Source of the DNA: Lindgomyces ingoldianus
Lineage: Eukaryota > Ascomycota > Dothideomycetes > Pleosporales > Lindgomycetaceae
NCBI RefSeq assembly: GCF_010093535.1
Contig: NW_022985169.1
Location: 1,028,044-1,092,043 of the forward strand
Length of the DNA stretch: 64,000 nucleotides
Direction of reading: 5' to 3'
The notes under the pieces were generated by a model, which was not told the DNA's origin, searched no databases, and saw only the letters and a program-made list of their open reading frames with translations. How positions within the stretch are numbered: the stretch's first letter is position 1; each line of letters opens with the position of its first letter. The position numbers were made by a program, and so were the translations under genes. Shown piece after piece: positions 31,019 to 41,824 of this stretch.

Positions 31019-31770
31019 CTAGCAAATAATCCCAAACGCATCTTTCAGGCTCTCCGCTTCCTCAACACTCTCAACCCGCTTAAACTTAGCCGCAGGGAAA
31101 ACATGGGGGTTCTCCACAGGAACCGCCACATCTTTCAACACCGCGCCTACGAACACTACCGAATTCCCATTCAGCAATTCGTAGAACATATCCATTCCTG
31201 CCGCCTTCCTTGAATAGCTCACGAGCAGCTTGAACACTGCAGGTGTATTCCTTGACTGACATGCGATGACATACTTCAACTTAGCCTCATCCTTTGGCTT
31301 GTGCTCTTTCAAGGCGGCGGTCAGGCGAATCATCGGTGTGTCAATGGTGTGGTGGACTGGGTTAGGGTAGTAATCACGAGCGCTGACATTCATGGTGTAG
31401 TACGAATGAAGTTTATCGGCCCAGCCATCGATGCGGCCGGTGTAGAAGAGCCAGGAGATGTTTTTGACATCGACATCTGTGTAGGGGTATGTGGTTGCAT
31501 AGACGCTGGTGTGGTTTGGGGTTCGGATGAGACCCTCATGGGTATCTACTAGGGCAAGCAGATCGCGCGAGTTTTTGATGACTTTCTCTTCCTCTTCTTG
31601 GGCGGGGACAATCATGCTGTGATACAATTAGGTCTTGTATTGAGCCTTGTTGAAATCTTGGGAGAAGAAGTGTGGTGCCGTGCTGGAACGGATGAGGACG
31701 CTTACACTTCAACTGGTGGACTAGGATCCACCTCAATAGCTGGGGGTGTAGTCATTGTTTCTTCGGCCAT
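31019..31770 (-). CDS. Uncharacterised 220-residue protein
   Basis: Two exons, 31706-31770 and 31019-31616; the intron 31617-31705 has donor GTAAGC and acceptor TCACAG and keeps frame. The N-terminus is Pro-, Glu- and Thr-rich (MAEETMTTPPAIEVDPSPPV), then a charged helix EEEEKVIKNSRDLLALVDTH. The core is aromatic-rich: ATTYPYTDVDVKNISWLFY, DKLHSYYTMNVSARDYYPN, and a late VVFVGAVLKDVAVPVENPHV. No signal peptide or membrane segment. I do not recognise a family. Even composition and clean splicing support a real protein. Confidence 0.7.
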
Positions 31771-32321
31771 AGTTAGAGATTGGTCTTCTTTGAGTAGACT
31801 TGAGAGAAGGCGTTTGGAGTACGATTATTTTGAAGAAGACAGAGAACAGCAATGTTTAAATGTTCCTGGGGGATCCCCCTTTGTTGCCTATCTGCTCATG
31901 CCACCCTTGGATGCACGAACCCTCTAGCTGAATCCTGTTGATACGAATAAGAAGGCAATGAGGGGAAACCATGTCGTTGTAATGCTCAGCTCCGAGAAAG
32001 AAGCCGTCGGATTGGTCGGAACCATTGCCATTCTAGGGTGGGGTCCAAAGTGTGAAACTAGAGCAGAAGGCAACTCGGACATCTCACATGTGGGCGGTAA
32101 CAAAGCAATACCGACTGGCGTGAATTGTGTCGGTTCTTGCAGACATTAGTCTATCATTTTCGAGTGCAGTTTATCTCGATTTAGCCCTTAGAGCCTTAGC
32201 AGCCTCAGAAGGGCGACGGATTGCATCAGGAGAGCTATCTTTGAATGCTTCCTATGCCACTGGGCAGCGCTCACCTACCCCTCCTAATTACCCAAAACCG
32301 TTACATCCGCAGAGTTGATAT
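31771..32321. other. Intergenic region
   Basis: 551 bp between the promoter of the 220-residue protein gene and the 3' end of the next minus-strand gene. Two short plus-strand ORFs of about 63 codons have no support. Confidence 0.35.
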
Positions 32322-32801
32322 TCACAACTTCGTCCTCAAGGTCCCACCGGCGCCTATTTTCCTGCTCTCCATAATGTATCCACTTGCAACAGGACTCCAA
32401 CCTTGACTGGCCATCTCAGGTATCGGGAAGGGCGGTTTCCTCAGCTGCTCGGTGAAAAAGACCGGATGCCGCACTGCGCTATCGTACAGATTCCGTGACG
32501 GGAACAACCCAGGGGTTTGAGGGGACCCAAGCGGAGGCATTGCTTGTATTTGATTGTGTGGCTTTGTCGGCTTTAGGGTGCCCGTCGTATTTGTAGGCGC
32601 CTGAGGGCTCAAAGGGGCTACAGGACGCGATGGCTCGTGTGGAGCACGCTTCTGTTCATGTGTAGCACGCTTCTGTTGATGTGTGGAGACAATTCGTGGA
32701 TTCTTCTGTGGAAGCTGAGGCACTATGTTAACGATTGGACGGCTATACAGTAAAGCAACTCATCCTACCTTAGGCCGTGAGGGCTGCAATGCAGGAAGCA
32801 T
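32322..32801 (-). CDS. Pro/Lys/Gln-rich small protein with 7-residue repeats, uncharacterised
   Basis: Probable two exons, 32769-32801 and 32322-32714, about 141 residues. The donor AAG|GTAGGA and acceptor CCTCAG keep frame, joining MLPALQPSRPK to LPQKNPRIVS. A heptad repeat follows: THQQKRA, THEQKRA, PHEPSRP. The rest is Pro-rich with a possible conserved C-terminus (PFPIPEMASQGWSPVASGYI and ESRKIGAGG). Its promoter would be shared with the divergent ABC ATPase gene, 191 bp away. Function unknown; the disordered composition limits certainty. Confidence 0.5.
32642..32685 (-). repeat. Two-copy 22/21 bp coding repeat
   Basis: Two adjacent near-identical copies of AGCACGCTTCTGTT(C/G)ATGTG within the small Pro-rich gene. 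They encode the heptads TH(Q/E)QKRA. Confidence 0.75.
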
Positions 32802-32992
32802 CGCCGACCCCAAGTGCGAAGTTCATACAAGCACGCACTAGCAACGGGGTGGGTGAATGCTAGTGAATCAACCTCGGTTCTGTGGTCGACGTCATTTCAA
32901 CGGCTAAACTCCACCTACGGCTTGCGAAAGGGACCAGTCACGCAGGATTTAAAAACCTCAAGCTCTGACATAACTATCAATATCTCTCCGAC

Positions 32993-35106
32993 ATGCGAGG
33001 AACGTACCCACACTTTTCCCCTGCCTTAAGATGCGTGCGGTTTAATTCCTCCCGTAGACACTTCTCATTACCAATAATACAAATATCCAATGGCACCTTC
33101 TACCGCCAACACCCAGCGTGGCAGCCAGCGCCGGGTCAAGATGTTCCTCCGAATCCGCCATTGTTTCCTGGCTTGACATTATCTCTTCCTTCAGCCTCCT
33201 TCCCGAACCAGCATTGGGCCATCCTAAGTCCCTCTTCCACAATTAGAACTGCATTCTTGCAGATACTACGTGGACAATTGCTTTGTTTCCCTCCTACAGC
33301 TCGCTCATACCCATTCCTCCTCTCCGAGGAGATGAAGGTAAAGAGTCCCAAACTTCGCTTTCCGGAACGTGCAATTGAATACGTTGGCTTTGATGTTGAG
33401 CGCAAAGCTTTTGGAGGTGCATATCTAAGCGCTCGGTACGAGAGTCGGGTCGAGGAGACAGACTTCACACTTGCCCAGTACCTGACTGGAATCACTGGGC
33501 TGAATCCAGGCGAGGATCTCGTCAGGGAGAGAACGCCAGATGAGGAAGTTATGCTACAGGTTGTCAAGGATCTCGAGCTAGCGCCCTTCTTCAGGAAGCC
33601 TGTAAGCATGCTCAGTAATGGGCAAAGCAGAAGAGCTAGGATTGGCAAGGCCCTGTTGACTAGACCGGAGATGCTATGCCTTGATGCACCCTTCAGTGAG
33701 CTTGAGTCTGATTGCTTTGATTTGACTTCTGCGAATACGCTAATGAAATTGTAGTCGGTCTGGATCCGTTCGTTTCACAGCATATATCTCAAGTCTTACA
33801 TCGCCTTGCAGAAGCCAGCTCGCCTCGAATAGTTCTATCACTAAGGCCGCAAGATGCAATTCCGGAGTGGGTAACCCACATCGTCTATGCGGGTGAAGAT
33901 GGAGAGGTAGGTGCCCTTGGTCTGAAGGATGAAGTCTTCCAATTCTTGAAGCAGCAGTATGAGAATATTGAAGAATCATTTGCTGCTCAAGACAGTTCAC
34001 GAGAACATGACCTTGATCCAAGGTTGGTTGAGATGAGGGAGGTCGGGCGGCACCTCTCGGAATGGGGTGGGTTCGATGTCGGCCCCAGCGATGCGGAAAC
34101 GACAGACCGTCCGGTTCTGAGTCGGGATGCATACGAAAAAGTTGATACATCAGCGACCCCGAGAGGCGAGCCCGTCGTACAGATGGAAGGCGTACGCATC
34201 AAATACGGGAGTAATTCCGTGCTTGGCGACTGGACGCAAGATATAAATGGAAGGGCGAGAGACGGACTTTGGTGGAATGTTCATCGAGGGGAGCGGTGGG
34301 GCATCTTTGGGGCGAACGGGTCGGGGAAGACAACTCTGTTGAGCCTTGTCACCTCCGACCACCCACAGACCTACTCGGCACCAGTCCGCATCTTCCAGCA
34401 TTCAAGGCTTCCAGCTCCCGGTATCCCCGGCATAACTATCTTCGATATTCAGGATCGTATGGGTCACTCGTCCCCAGAAGTACATGCGCTTTTCCCGAGA
34501 AACCTCACTGTGAGGCGGACTCTTGAGTCAGCCTGGAGCGAAACACCGATCACGAAGCCTAAGCTCACACCCGATGCATCTAAGCGTGTAGATGCATGTT
34601 TACAGTGGTTTGAACCCGATCTTAGTCCCATACTTAAAGACGGCAAAACCTCCAGCGGGAAATTAGATTGGGCATCTCATTTCATGTTTGGCGAACTGTC
34701 CTTCTCTGCGCAACGCGTCCTCCTCTTCCTCCGTGCCACCATTCGAAACCCGGACATAGTCATCCTTGACGAAGCTTTCAGTGGTATGGATGACCTCGTA
34801 CGAGATAGGTGTCTTTTGTTCCTCAGCCGTGGTGAGAGTATGACTTTACACTACCAGGAGTCAGGCCCCAATCCCATAGAGAGCGATATATCAAAGAAAG
34901 GAAAGGTCGTTGTTCCTGGCCTCCAGGATCATCAGGCACTTCTATGCGTTAGCCACAGCAGACAGGAAGTGCCCGGTTGCATCAGGGAATGGATATGCCT
35001 GCCGGAACCCGGCACAGGACCTCCGAGGTTTGGGAGATTTGATGGACCTGTGGAGTTGAGCTATAAGCGGTGGAACTATATCTGGAATTGGCCACAAAGG
35101 CCATAA
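32993..35106 (+). CDS. Twin-domain ABC ATPase without membrane segments (YDR061w-like)
   Basis: Two exons, 32993-33695 and 33755-35106, about 684 residues; the 59-nt intron joins LDAPF to GLDPFVSQHISQVLHRL. The N-terminus (MRGTYPHFSPALRCVRFNSS) is basic and lacks acids, compatible with a mitochondrial presequence. Domain 1 has a degenerate Walker A (ILSPSSTIRTAF), a good signature LSNGQSRRARIGKALL and a Walker B without the catalytic Glu (MLCLDAPF). Domain 2 has canonical Walker A FGANGSGKTTLLS and Walker B DIVILDEAFSG but a poor signature (LSFSAQRVLLFL). No transmembrane helices. Related fungal and bacterial ModF-like proteins have unclear roles. Confidence 0.85.
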
Positions 35107-37296
35107 AAAGGGACCACATGTCGAGAATTTAAGTTCAGAAAAGTTCTTCGAAAGCGCATCTACACTTCCTTGCACCGTCACATTTTGTTCGGGAGTTCAA
35201 AATTAAAAGCCGCAAGCAGTGAAACGTACATGCTTCACAAGGATATTCATACTTGCTGCCACATTCTCGTAGACGTCACTCCTATCCTCCCCATACCTCA
35301 TGCTCACACACTCTCTCCTTAATTTTCTTAATGGGCGCAAATGGCTACTCAAAAGAAGGCTCCTTTCCCCCTATTACGTGAGGCCAGCAAGGAGATACTT
35401 ACGGCTCCTTCTGCTAATCTGCCCACAGAATAACGTGTCGACAGTTTGGTATTTCTTGAATCTTCTTTTCTCTAGTACAAGCTGCACTCTCTGATTTAGG
35501 TCTGATACATTTTTCGGTCGTTGTAATTCAAGATTCTTGGCAATACCTCGTAGTATAATTCATATGCTACCTCATCTTCTGAGGCTAACTTGAAAAACAG
35601 GCTGAGCTGATGAATGGCTCATAGATGTGGAAGGTGGAGGGGGTGACTCAACAGGATGAGGTTAGTGGCCAAGGCAGGATGTTCAGAGGAGCTCTTGCAC
35701 GTTGGAGCTAGAAGCTTATTGACTTGTTCCAGACTGTATTTTCCACCACCCAATCCTGAGAACGAATATGCTAATGGAGGCAACGATAGCGGCGTGGTTC
35801 TGGGGCAGAAAGGTGATTGAAATGCTGACATGGATAAGAATCAAGTGCCCGGTTCAGCCGAAGCTTGTACTTGATAGTGGAACTACGCCACTCGGTGAGT
35901 CTTGAGTTGATTACTGCTTCCCTTCTCGCCCGCTGCCACCTCCTCACCTGTGCTCAAGCGCTGTCGTTTACAACTTATTCTCTCTCTTCTTCGAAGAATA
36001 TCTGCCAAGATCTTGATTGATCTATATTGAACTTTGGTACCCCCTCTAATACCGCTAGGCCTACACGATACCCAACAATCAGCTAATTTATAATTAAGAT
36101 TTAACGAAGAACCCCCTGCCAAGGGTGGTATCGTTCCTTCCTACAAATGCCTTCTGATTGATTCTACTTCATGCCCCCTCCCCTCGTGCCTTGAGCTGCG
36201 AATCTTCTATTTCCATTGGACAACTATCAACCTGACCTCACCACCTTGAAGCCGGACCCCATGGTGAGATGAAGGTAGCTTTGTTGGCTTCACCGCTAAC
36301 TGGATCGCATCCGGCAGTCGTTATTGCCCTCTCATCATCCTGCGAGCTTTTAGAGACGGTTACGGTTGCTCAAATACGCCATTCGCCGTGATCGCCTTTG
36401 AATCAGTAATTAGGGTTGCTCCAGAGCTGTCATGCCGTCCATATTATAGGCCTTTGAGCCACCACGGCCAACAGTAAGTATCTGCCCTCCTTAGCTTTGC
36501 CACTTCGCTCACTCGTGCATGTAAGACGGCCTGACTTTTCTCGGTCAAGACCACGCTTAAGCTAGCCTCAGACGCAAAGTACTAGCCAACAGGTTTGGGA
36601 ACGACGACTTGTTACTCCCCTCACAAAGCTTCTACGCCTATCCTTCACTATGGCAAAGAATTTATGGCTACTGGAGAAGGAGCCTGCATTACACATTCGT
36701 CCCAGCCACAGCAGCGGACTGTCGTGCTCGTCGAGACGCACCGCCGCCACAGGGGCCACACATATGGATGAGCATGGATTCAACTCATCCCAGCACCTAG
36801 TTATCAATCCATGTTATTGTTGACACAAATCCACACTCTATCCACACTCCGCCCAAAAAACCGTAAGGTGGCCTTCTTCGTCATCTTTTTTAGCCAGATC
36901 AACGCCGAATTTAAAGTAATATATGGTGCTACTTGCAGGGCAGAGATGATCTTAGACGATACTCATGAAAGAATAATATTTTCAATCCGATTAGGTTATA
37001 CGCCGTGGCCCGAACGAATCGTTCCCCCTATCATTTACGACTAGTAAATACTACAAGAGATGGAGCACTAGCCGCAGCAGGAAACTCCATCCTGGCTTCG
37101 GAGGCAAGAGACTATGGCCTTGTTTCGTCTCCACCCAGCAAGCATCAAAATCCTTAACTTGTAAGTGGTTATAACTCACTTTACGGCCTCCGTTCCATTC
37201 AGCTGAGCTGACCGTTTGTGAAGGAATAGTCGGTGATTCTGTTAAAAAGTGGGCTACAACCGGTGTCTCTTTTCTGGTGTCGTTGAGAATGGGTTC
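35107..37296. other. AT-rich, gene-poor left part of accessory island
   Basis: 2.2 kb without a supported gene. Short coding-like patches occur, for example plus-strand frames at 36609-36800 and 36811-37044, but none can be joined into a convincing protein. Possibly decayed coding sequence. Confidence 0.4.
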
Positions 37297-37526
37297 CTAG
37301 CTACTTCAACTCTCTCAGCGAGCCAACAATTGATGTCATTGCGAGACATATACAAGCGGTTCCTCCATCAAAGGATATTGGATACAAGCCTTTTTTAGGA
37401 CATATAGGAGAAGAATTCTCCCAAGGGGAAGACGTCCCGTCGAAGTTGTCCGACCTAAAGTACGGATGTTGTTTGAATCTGTTAGAGGAGTTCAAGTCAA
37501 AATCTGGCATCCACCGAGATCACGAA

Positions 37527-37534
37527 GTCAAGCA
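37527..37534. repeat. Target-site duplication, left copy
   Basis: GTCAAGCA, identical to 38175-38182 on the other side of the element. Confidence 0.88.
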
Positions 37535-38174
37535 CAGGGCTTCCAACGAGGCGTAGTACTGTACGATTGGGCGATTTTGAGGCCTGTACGGGTGAGATTT
37601 TGTGTACGTTCGTACGATAGGGAGGAGGAGAGGTAGGTGTACGTATCGTAACTGTTACGGCTCACGTGATCTGTACGAGTAGTACGATTCGATTAAAGTA
37701 CGCCGTACTCCAGTCAAAACAGCTAAGACTATAGGTCCCTAGAGACGCAAGATTAAGGTCTAATTAACTATAAAATAACTAGTTCTCCCTAGTAACAAGA
37801 GCAGATAGGACTAGATGAGGCCTGTAAGGCGGCAAGAGGCGTGGTGTGAGGGGTATTGATCAGGAAACACAAGTCACAGAGAGGGAATGCAGGATAGGGG
37901 GTAACGAGAGTAAACCTTAGGGTTGGAGGCAGAGGTACGGAGGCCTAGGAGCCTATATACCCCGTGCCAATCCTAGGGTACTGAGGGGTTGGATAGCTGT
38001 AACATAACTGTGTATACAAACTTCCCAAAAGGGTAATACAATCCGTACTACGTACCGTACCTAGGGCATCATTAAACGTACGGTACGGCTCACGAACTCG
38101 GTACGTTCGTACTGAACACGTGACCGTTACGGTTCACTTTGTACGGACCGTAGTACGGCGCGTTGGAAGCCCTG
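37535..38174. mobile_element. Non-autonomous hAT-type DNA transposon (MITE-like), 640 bp
   Basis: The left end begins CAGGGCTTCCAACG and the right end finishes CGTTGGAAGCCCTG, its exact reverse complement for 14 bp; similarity continues to about 25 bp with three mismatches. The element is flanked by a perfect 8 bp direct duplication, GTCAAGCA. An 8 bp duplication and CAGGG-type ends are established marks of the hAT superfamily. Both subterminal zones (37555-37705 and 38040-38160) are packed with GTACG/CGTAC motifs, typical of transposase-binding repeats. No ORF of transposase size is inside, so it is non-autonomous. The perfect duplication suggests a fairly recent insertion. Confidence 0.88.
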
Positions 38175-38182
38175 GTCAAGCA
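38175..38182. repeat. Target-site duplication, right copy
   Basis: GTCAAGCA directly after the right terminal inverted repeat. Confidence 0.88.
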
Positions 38183-38198
38183 GTCCAACCAGAGGAAA

Positions 38199-38340
38199 CA
38201 TGACGAGACTCAAAGAAGCAATTTACATGGCTTCTCGTCCTCAGCCTCGAAGACAGGTCAAACTCCATCTTCACATACTACAGATGGAGGAAGCAGGTCA
38301 TGAGACTCAAAGCAATTTATGTGGCTGCTTGTCGTCAATC
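38199..38340 (+). repeat. Diverged direct duplication
   Basis: Segment 38199-38245 (CATGACGAGACTCAAAGAAG onward) recurs with small indels at 38299-38340 (CATGAGACTCAAAGCAATTT onward). Translated, both give related peptides (HDETQRSNLHG and HETQSNLCG) in different frames, so the duplication is old and has shifted frame. Confidence 0.7.
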
Positions 38341-38640
38341 TGCGACCAGATCCACTCTCTTATCAATGTGTAAGCATGTGTCGATACAAATATCGCTATC
38401 TTGTTATATAGCACCAAAGGAAATGAAGCTAGCAATGAAGAATACATCGGTATGAAGTATAGTGTTTGAGGGGACGACATATCGACCACTATCAGTGACC
38501 CCAATTGGGAACGAAGAAATCCCGCAATATGGAGGGCTATTTAGGCTCAAAATCAGCGAACACCGCCAATGAACTAGCGTTCACTCTTGCGGAGAAATCT
38601 AAGGAATTTTTCATCCACGATATATAAATGGAATAATGGT

Positions 38641-39432
38641 GGGTGGATGCATCGACCATAGTCCTCCAACATAAATTGTCTCAAATCCAACTCTACTCTC
38701 CCAGACTTTCTGAGCGAGCTTTAAGAGAGTCGGAGAGTACCTTAGCGCACAGTATACCCTCAGCAGAAGCTTTGGTCTCGTCAATGGAGTCAAAACGAAC
38801 GAGCCCAACTTGAACATGGAGTCTTGTAGACTCGGGTTCAGATCTAGACAAATTTAGACATCCACCGCCTCAGGGAGCTCAAAGAATACCTTGGCACAAA
38901 GTTCGATCCTCTTCGAGAGTCTATTGGTATTATTGACAAGACTGGCAAGATTGCACTGCATCACGGGGACTATTGAAATTTGCACTATATGGACCAGCCA
39001 AAAAAGATTCGCTCAAGGGCAGGAGATGGCCTCGCAGCCGTTACCAAGACTCCATTTCAAGTACCAACCCTTCTTTTGCGCGCGTGCACTATATACGACA
39101 ATACCTCAAAGTAGCCAAAGTCACTTGAAAACTCAGCAGCACTCTCCCACGCCCTTGAGGTTTATCAAAGGTATGTCAAAAAGAAGAAACGCCTAAGCGC
39201 CCAGAAGATTCTATGTGTCTTAGACATGCGTCTTAGACATGACCTTGCTGTACTGGAGCTGTCATTAAACTCTGAGCCGTCCCTAACCCGCGAATATCGT
39301 CTTACAGTAGGAATACCGTCAGTGTCGCTCACTCGAACCCACGTCATCACGAAGATGGAGGTCAAGTTTATCACTAGACCCGTACGGTTCGTTTTTTTTA
39401 TACATTATACTAGAATATTTAGCATTTTATAG
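38641..39432 (+). pseudogene. Coding-like relic with several in-frame stops
   Basis: One plus-strand frame over about 264 codons carries only about seven stops and has protein-like stretches (RLRELKEYLGTKFDPLRESI, GIIDKTGKIALHHGDY, ALEVYQRYVKKKKRLSAQK). From 38848 to 39432 only two stops occur before the terminal one. The stops could come from C-to-T changes such as those made by repeat-induced point mutation, but that is inference. No family recognised. Confidence 0.35.
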
Positions 39433-40613
39433 TGATGTAGGTTGGGGGTAGTTTTAAGGTGGGTGGCTGATGAGTGAAAGCTGGGTTAGGGTTATTCGCT
39501 CTCATGCGAATGAAAGATATACATCGATACGCTGAAGACCACAAAACTGCTCGTATCTGTTGGAACATTAGTTCAGAAACCGAGCTCCCACTCACCACTT
39601 TTGCCATTCTGAGGGTATGGGGTTAAGGAATGTGGAGTCTAGGGGAGAAAAACCTAACGAATTCAACGTCCACCATAGCACTTATGAAGAGTACTTTGGG
39701 GGTAGCACTATCTCTTCTTAGTGGAGAGAGGTGGGAAATGGTATTCTTACTTTGATGATAGTAAACTAACGAGGGAGTTACGCATTATGGAGAACTGTTG
39801 AAACTAGGTACCAATTGAGAGTATGCTAGCAAATCAGAGACAATTTCATAGGAAATATGAATATGGTCTCAACAGCAGATGATGTTGTCATATGTCCTAG
39901 GAGAACTACATTGTGCCGGACCTAACAAGTGGGTGACGAACTGAGGTGAAAAGCTGGATTGTCCTAGATTGTCACTGTTTAGGAGTTAAAGCGGTGTGGC
40001 TAAACTCCTCGAGTGATAGAGGATCTTGTGAGATATCTGTAGCTCAAGAAATAGGTTCCTACATGTAGGATGTTAGTATAGCATCCCTATCTATAAATTG
40101 CAGTCACCCCGCCACTCTCTTAACTTCGCCGAAATTTGAATCGATACTTCCCACTTTTCCTCCGGGGAGCCACCTAATCCTCAAACGCTCCTAGCCCGAC
40201 AGAAGATTGGGTGACACGATCTCTTCGTTCGTATACGTATAAGAGAAAGTATGAAGGCAAAACAATATCTTGATTTCAAGGATACTAATTGTGTCAAAAC
40301 CACGACCGCGTGGGACAGGTATCGTGCACGCCAGACCTATAACACCTTGTACCGGCCGCAACCCTTTAGCCATTCCCGTTACCATGCTGGTACCGTATCC
40401 GAACGCCATAAAGCAATTAAAGCCAAATGAACACCATCACCAGTGCGCCTTTAGAAGGCGTTACAGTGATATGCGTCAGAGAACTTGTGATCTACACCTC
40501 CGCTGTTAATGAAAATCTCACGAAAAACCTCAGATGGTATAGACCGATAGTATGAGGGCCTTGGATGCATCCCATAGACTGAGCCCGAGCGAAACTGCGT
40601 GAGCTGTGCGTGC
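39433..40613. other. AT-rich right part of accessory island
   Basis: 1.2 kb with no supported gene; only short frames on both strands. It includes the 3' flank of the GID8 gene. Confidence 0.4.
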
Positions 40614-41824
40614 TCACGAAACCATAGCCTCGCCGGACTCACCTTCTTCTGGCCCCACCTGGACCCCGAATGGTAGGAAGGGTGGGATATTTCTCCCAGA
40701 TTCTCTTGCCTTGTCTTCGGCCCACTGTCGCAATCGGACCAAGTTACGTAATTGCGCTTCCCCTCGTGCTCCTAGGCTAGCTAGGATGGCTTCGTTAACG
40801 CGGCCTGCGACTTCTCGGCGGAGGGATGGTTTGATCAATTCGGCAAGTTCTGGTTTCAGATTCTCAGTGGGAAGGAATAGCAAAAGGGACATGGTCTTTT
40901 CAAGAGCATCTAGGAATTCAGGGTTTGAAGCAGCGCGAGGGGCAAGCTGCGAGGATGCAAAGTTGAGAGCTGGAACGATATCCGAGGTTTCTGTAGCTGT
41001 GCAGGTCTTGATGAGTTCGATGAGTTGGAGCCTAAGGAGAGCAAAGTGGAGGGCTGGGTCGGTATCGAGGATCTGTTGGCAACATAGTCAGCCAAGCGTC
41101 ATATAATGGATGAAGCTACGGGAACCAGGCTTGGTTTTTGAATTCATACTGAGGACTGAAGGTTTGCTTATCATCACAGCCTTACGGCTATGCGTGGTGC
41201 ATGAAACAGTGTATAATCATAATAAAGAAACATTGGATTTCGAAGGAGAAATGCTCACTTGAGGATTGAGATCGTTTATCTTGTTGATCGCAGTGTCAAT
41301 GTCGCCGGTGTGAATGGCTCTTCTGATCTCCACTCTTGCTTGGATCGACTCCTCTTCCATCGGTATATTGATGTTTGCCTCTTTCGCGAACCTCTCTGCC
41401 GCCCGGGGGTACCCTTCGGTGATGAGATAGTCCATGATTACGAAATTAATATCTCTGTCAAGGGCATCATGGTCAGCAAGACTATGTTCTGAACAATGCG
41501 TACATGGATCGAACGCTTGTTGAGAAAGCAATAAAAATTGCTTACGAAATCAGAGATACAAGTTAACATTTTCTCCACATGAGGTTTCGGAGAGATTCCC
41601 AACTTGATTTGAACACATCATATGAGCCGCAAGACCAACACAGTGCAGGGTGTATGAGAAGGATTACTTACGCTTTCGATGTCTTGACATCGTCCACGCG
41701 CCGCTGGAAAGGATGGAGATGCTGTGTCGGCGTTGCCCCCGACGCGGAGACTGTGGAGGAGCTCTGAGGTCCGAAATTGTTAGTATGCATATCGCCTGTT
41801 CAATGAATAATAAAGGCTTACCAT
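40614..41824 (-). CDS. GID8: GID/CTLH ubiquitin-ligase complex subunit Gid8 (LisH-CTLH-CRA)
   Basis: Four coding exons on the minus strand: 41822-41824 (the ATG alone), 41672-41763, 41259-41454 and 40614-41072, giving 249 residues. After the ATG the donor is GTAAGC; the next exon begins SSSTVSASGATPTQH, the expected family start. LisH motif INFVIMDYLITEGYPRAAERFAKEA is followed by a CTLH stretch (ESIQARVEIRRAIHTGDIDTA) and the CRA domain in the last exon (DPALHFALLRLQLIELIKTC). Introns are long for this window (58, 217 and 186 nt). In yeast the complex ubiquitinates gluconeogenic enzymes when glucose returns. Confidence 0.93.

Larger units (their letters stand above)
37297..38345 (+). pseudogene. 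Decayed coding locus split by a hAT-type element
   Basis: From about 37297 a plus-strand frame is open for about 80 codons up to the element (EPTIDVIARHIQAVPPSKDI, LGHIGEEFSQGEDVPSKLSD). Past the element and one copy of the target duplication, the same frame resumes (KQSNQRKHDETQRSNLHGF) until a TGA near 38302. The pre-insertion site would therefore have been continuous. A diverged second copy of the last part follows in another frame. No family is recognised and no start codon or full exon set can be drawn. It may be a relic of a fast-evolving accessory gene. Confidence 0.4.

Noticed and set aside
39485..39495. GGGTTAGGGTT telomere-like sequence
   Set aside because: Fewer than two units, no array; not an interstitial telomere tract.
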